Source: Nitrospirota bacterium (GTDB lineage Bacteria > Nitrospirota > Nitrospiria > Nitrospirales > Nitrospiraceae). Taken from it: a stretch of DNA of 8,183 nt. Numbering within the stretch: the stretch's first letter is position 1; each line of letters starts with the position of its first letter. The notes beneath the pieces were generated by a model, which did no database searches, was not told the origin of the DNA, and worked only from the letters and a program-made list of their open reading frames with translations. The DNA is taken from NCBI GenBank assembly GCA_016235225.1, contig JACRLS010000116.1, forward strand, positions 1 to 8,183, in the 5' to 3' direction. The position numbers and the translations under genes were made by a program. Positions 6,072 to 8,183 of the stretch are shown one piece after another.

Positions 6072-7448
6072 ATGTTCAGAAAGATTCAACAAATTCACCT
6101 GGTGGGCATCGGCGGATCCGGCATGAGCGGCATCGCCGAAGTGTTATTGACCTTGGGGTACAAGGTGTCGGGCTCGGATCTTCAGCCGTCCGAGATCACG
6201 AAGCGTTTGGAGGAATTGGGTGGGCGGATCTGCATCGGCCATCAGGAGTCCAATATCGGCGAGGCGCAAGTCGTCGTGGTGTCATCCGCGGTTTCTGCCA
6301 TGAACCCGGAGGTCGTGGCGGCGCGGGCGCATCAGATTCCCGTGATCCCAAGGGCGGCGATGCTGGCGGAGCTCATGCGGTTGAAGTATGGCGTCGCCAT
6401 CGCCGGCGCGCATGGGAAAACCACGACCACCTCAATGGTGGCGAGCGTGCTGGCTCAGGGCGGGCTCGATCCCACGGTGGTGATCGGCGGACGCGTGAAC
6501 GCCCTCGGGAGCCACGCCCGTCTCGGACGCGGCGATCTGATGGTGGCGGAATCCGATGAGAGCGACGGCTCGTTCCTGAAACTCTCGCCGACCATCGTGG
6601 CGGTGACCAATATCGACCGCGAGCATCTCGACCACTACCACACGATGGAGCGGCTCGAAGAAGCCTTCGTCGAATTCATCAACCGGATTCCCTTCTACGG
6701 ACTGGCCGTCTTGTGTGCCGATGACGAGCGTCTGCGGGCCTTATTCCCGCGCGTTGTCAAACGTTACCAAACCTACGCCCTCCACGAGCAGGCGGGCATC
6801 ACGCCCGATCTTCGGGCGTCAGACATCGAGCTGAAGAGCGGCGAGTCCGAGTTCCGGGGCACGTTCCGGGGACAGAGCCTCGGCCCGTTCCGTCTGGCGG
6901 TGCCGGGCATCCACAATATCTCGAATGCGCTCGCCGCCATCGGCATCGGACTGGAGCTGGATGTGCCCGTCGATCTGATCCGCAAGGGACTCGCGGCATT
7001 CAGCGGGGTCGAGCGCCGGTTTCACCGGCGCGGCGAGAAGAACGGCATCCTCGTCGTGGACGACTACGGCCACCACCCCACGGAAATCAAGGCGACGCTG
7101 GCGGCGGCCAAGCAGGGGTGGGAACGACGCGTTGTCGTGCTCTTCCAACCCCATCGCTATTCGCGGACTCAGGATCTGGTGCAGGAATTCGCCCGCGCGT
7201 TCGCGCAGGCCGACGTGCTCTTCATCACGGAAATCTACGCGGCGAGTGAAGCCCCGATCCCGGGAGTCACGGGCGAGATGCTCTGCAAGGCCGTGCGGGC
7301 GACGGGCCATCCGTCGGTCACCTGGGTGCCGAAGAAGGAGGATCTGGCAGGGCAGGTCTTGCCGATGCTGCAGCCGGGAGATCTGGTCCTCACGTTGGGG
7401 GCCGGCGATATCTGGAAGGTGGGACTTGAGCTGCTTCAGGGCTTATGA
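6072..7448 (+). CDS. murC: UDP-N-acetylmuramate--L-alanine ligase (MurC)
   Basis: MurC adds L-alanine to UDP-MurNAc in the cytoplasm with ATP, the first peptide-forming step of peptidoglycan synthesis. The 458-residue product is slightly shorter than E. coli MurC (491). In order: QIHLVGIGGSGMSGIAEVL at the N-terminus, GSDLQPSEIT, P-loop AIAGAHGKTTTT with Lys116, Glu160 in VAESDESDGSFL, His185 in NIDREHLDHY, HNISNALAA with Asn282 and Asn285, GVERRFHRRG with Arg316 at the invariant arginine, VDDYGHHPTEI with Asp330, and FQPHRYSRTQDL. All invariant Mur-ligase residues I checked are present, unlike in the neighbouring MurD. Start ATG 6072 sits 22 bases after the murG stop and gives the usual N-terminus. 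The frame is open upstream but runs inside murG; GTG 6066 is possible but would add only two residues. The stop overlaps murB (ATGA). Confidence 0.97.
   Translation: MFRKIQQIHLVGIGGSGMSGIAEVLLTLGYKVSGSDLQPSEITKRLEELGGRICIGHQESNIGEAQVVVVSSAVSAMNPEVVAARAHQIPVIPRAAMLAELMRLKYGVAIAGAHGKTTTTSMVASVLAQGGLDPTVVIGGRVNALGSHARLGRGDLMVAESDESDGSFLKLSPTIVAVTNIDREHLDHYHTMERLEEAFVEFINRIPFYGLAVLCADDERLRALFPRVVKRYQTYALHEQAGITPDLRASDIELKSGESEFRGTFRGQSLGPFRLAVPGIHNISNALAAIGIGLELDVPVDLIRKGLAAFSGVERRFHRRGEKNGILVVDDYGHHPTEIKATLAAAKQGWERRVVVLFQPHRYSRTQDLVQEFARAFAQADVLFITEIYAASEAPIPGVTGEMLCKAVRATGHPSVTWVPKKEDLAGQVLPMLQPGDLVLTLGAGDIWKVGLELLQGL
7445..7448 (+). other. ATGA stop/start overlap, murC-murB
   Basis: The murB ATG (7445-7447) overlaps the murC TGA (7446-7448). 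Upstream there is only a weak AGGG (7438-7441) at short spacing. A much better Shine-Dalgarno (AGGAGA, 7448-7453) lies downstream of this ATG and points to an out-of-frame ATG at 7456. Confidence 0.75.
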
Positions 7449-8183
7449 GGAGACGATGGAGTCCACGAGACTTGCAACCGGTGGTCGCCGGCATCAGGGG
7501 CGACGTGCGGTACGCCGCGCGGCTCAGCGCATTCACGTCGTTCCGAATCGGCGGTCCGGCGGATGTGCTGGTCCAACCGGCCGATCTCGACGACCTCTGC
7601 CGGCTGGTGCGACAGGTGCGCCGCGCGCGCGTGCCGCTGTTCGTGTTGGGGGGCACCAACGTGCTGGTGCGAGACGGTGGAATACGGGGCGTGGTGATGA
7701 CCTTGGCGCATCTCGATCGCGTGCATGAGGAACCGGAGGCGGTGGTCTATGGCGAGGCGGGGATCGGGATGCCGAGGTTGATGCAATTCGCGGGGCGTCG
7801 TGGATTGAGCGGGCTGGAGTGGGCGGCCGGGATTCCGGGCACGCTGGGTGGCTGTGTGGTGATGAACGCCGGCACGAAACTCGGGGAAATGAGCCGCTCC
7901 GTCAAAGCCGTGCGCATAGTGTCGCCTGCCGGACGCATCACGGACCATCCCGTCTCCGATCTGGAGTTCCGCTATCGCCGCTCGCGGCTGCCGCGGGGCA
8001 TTGTGGCGGGGGTCTGGCTCCAACTTGAACCGGGATCGCCCGAGCGTATCACCCGGTCGGTCAAAGACTATCTCCGCTATCGCAAGGAGACGCAACCCTT
8101 GACGCAACCCAATGCCGGGTGCGTGTTTAAGAATCCCGGCCCGCAGACGGCCGGCGGACTGATCGAGCAGGCGGGGCTGAAGG
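7445..8183 (+). CDS. murB: UDP-N-acetylenolpyruvoylglucosamine reductase (MurB), 3' end missing
   Basis: MurB is the cytoplasmic FAD enzyme that uses NADPH to reduce UDP-GlcNAc-enolpyruvate to UDP-MurNAc, the substrate of MurC just upstream. The frame stays open for 246 codons and runs off the window. Visible in order: LSAFTSFRIGGPADVLV (Phe33 begins FRIGG), a glycine loop read as VLGGTNVLVRDGG (Gly69-Asn72), EWAAGIPGTLGG (Pro131), NAGTKLGEM, FRYRRS with Arg178 at the active-site arginine, and NAGCVFKNP with Cys226. The close spacing of the last two blocks and the GCVFKNP context resemble the shorter type II MurB. The catalytic Glu near the C-terminus lies outside. Odd points: the glycine loop is one residue shorter than the usual LGxG(S/T)N, and Cys replaces the common proton-donor Ser. 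Start ATG 7445 overlaps the murC stop and gives MRRRWSPRDLQ; GTG 7481 is the next alternative. Confidence 0.93.
   Translation, partial: MRRRWSPRDLQPVVAGIRGDVRYAARLSAFTSFRIGGPADVLVQPADLDDLCRLVRQVRRARVPLFVLGGTNVLVRDGGIRGVVMTLAHLDRVHEEPEAVVYGEAGIGMPRLMQFAGRRGLSGLEWAAGIPGTLGGCVVMNAGTKLGEMSRSVKAVRIVSPAGRITDHPVSDLEFRYRRSRLPRGIVAGVWLQLEPGSPERITRSVKDYLRYRKETQPLTQPNAGCVFKNPGPQTAGGLIEQAGLK

Overview
The window is a stretch of a bacterial dcw (division and cell wall) gene cluster, entirely on the + strand, in the order murF (5' end missing) - mraY - murD - ftsW - murG - murC - murB (3' end missing). Every gene was identified from family motifs in its translation. The DNA is strongly GC-rich in the genes, with mostly G or C at third codon positions. 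The gene order is the standard one for Gram-negative-type bacteria. From the protein style and the odd heptamer-repeat spacer I lean towards Nitrospirota (a Nitrospira-like organism), but that is inference; a deltaproteobacterial-type lineage is not excluded.

Layout: 1-1077 is MurF lacking about its first 100 residues. 1078-1220 is the only sizeable non-coding gap: 143 bases of much lower GC (71 of 140 bases, hand count of 1081-1220), built almost wholly from short tandem repeats. 1221-2297 is MraY. 2322-3719 is MurD, 3756-4958 FtsW, 4955-6049 MurG, 6072-7448 MurC, and 7445 to the window end MurB. Gaps after mraY are 24, 36 and 22 bases. ftsW/murG and murC/murB overlap by ATGA, so translation there is probably coupled. 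I see no tRNA, rRNA, CRISPR array, insertion sequence, terminator or convincing promoter.

How the genes work together: MurB and MurC complete UDP-MurNAc and add the first amino acid. MurD adds D-Glu, and MurF adds the D-Ala-D-Ala dipeptide to make UDP-MurNAc-pentapeptide. MraY moves this onto undecaprenyl phosphate (lipid I), MurG adds GlcNAc (lipid II), and FtsW polymerises lipid II at the division septum. murE should lie just upstream and ddl/ftsQ/ftsA/ftsZ downstream, both outside the window.

This is mostly an ordinary housekeeping operon, and I found no new system. The points worth a second look are small: the repeat-built spacer before mraY, an alanine at the invariant Mur-ligase arginine in MurD, and a one-residue-shorter glycine loop plus an active-site Ser-to-Cys in MurB.
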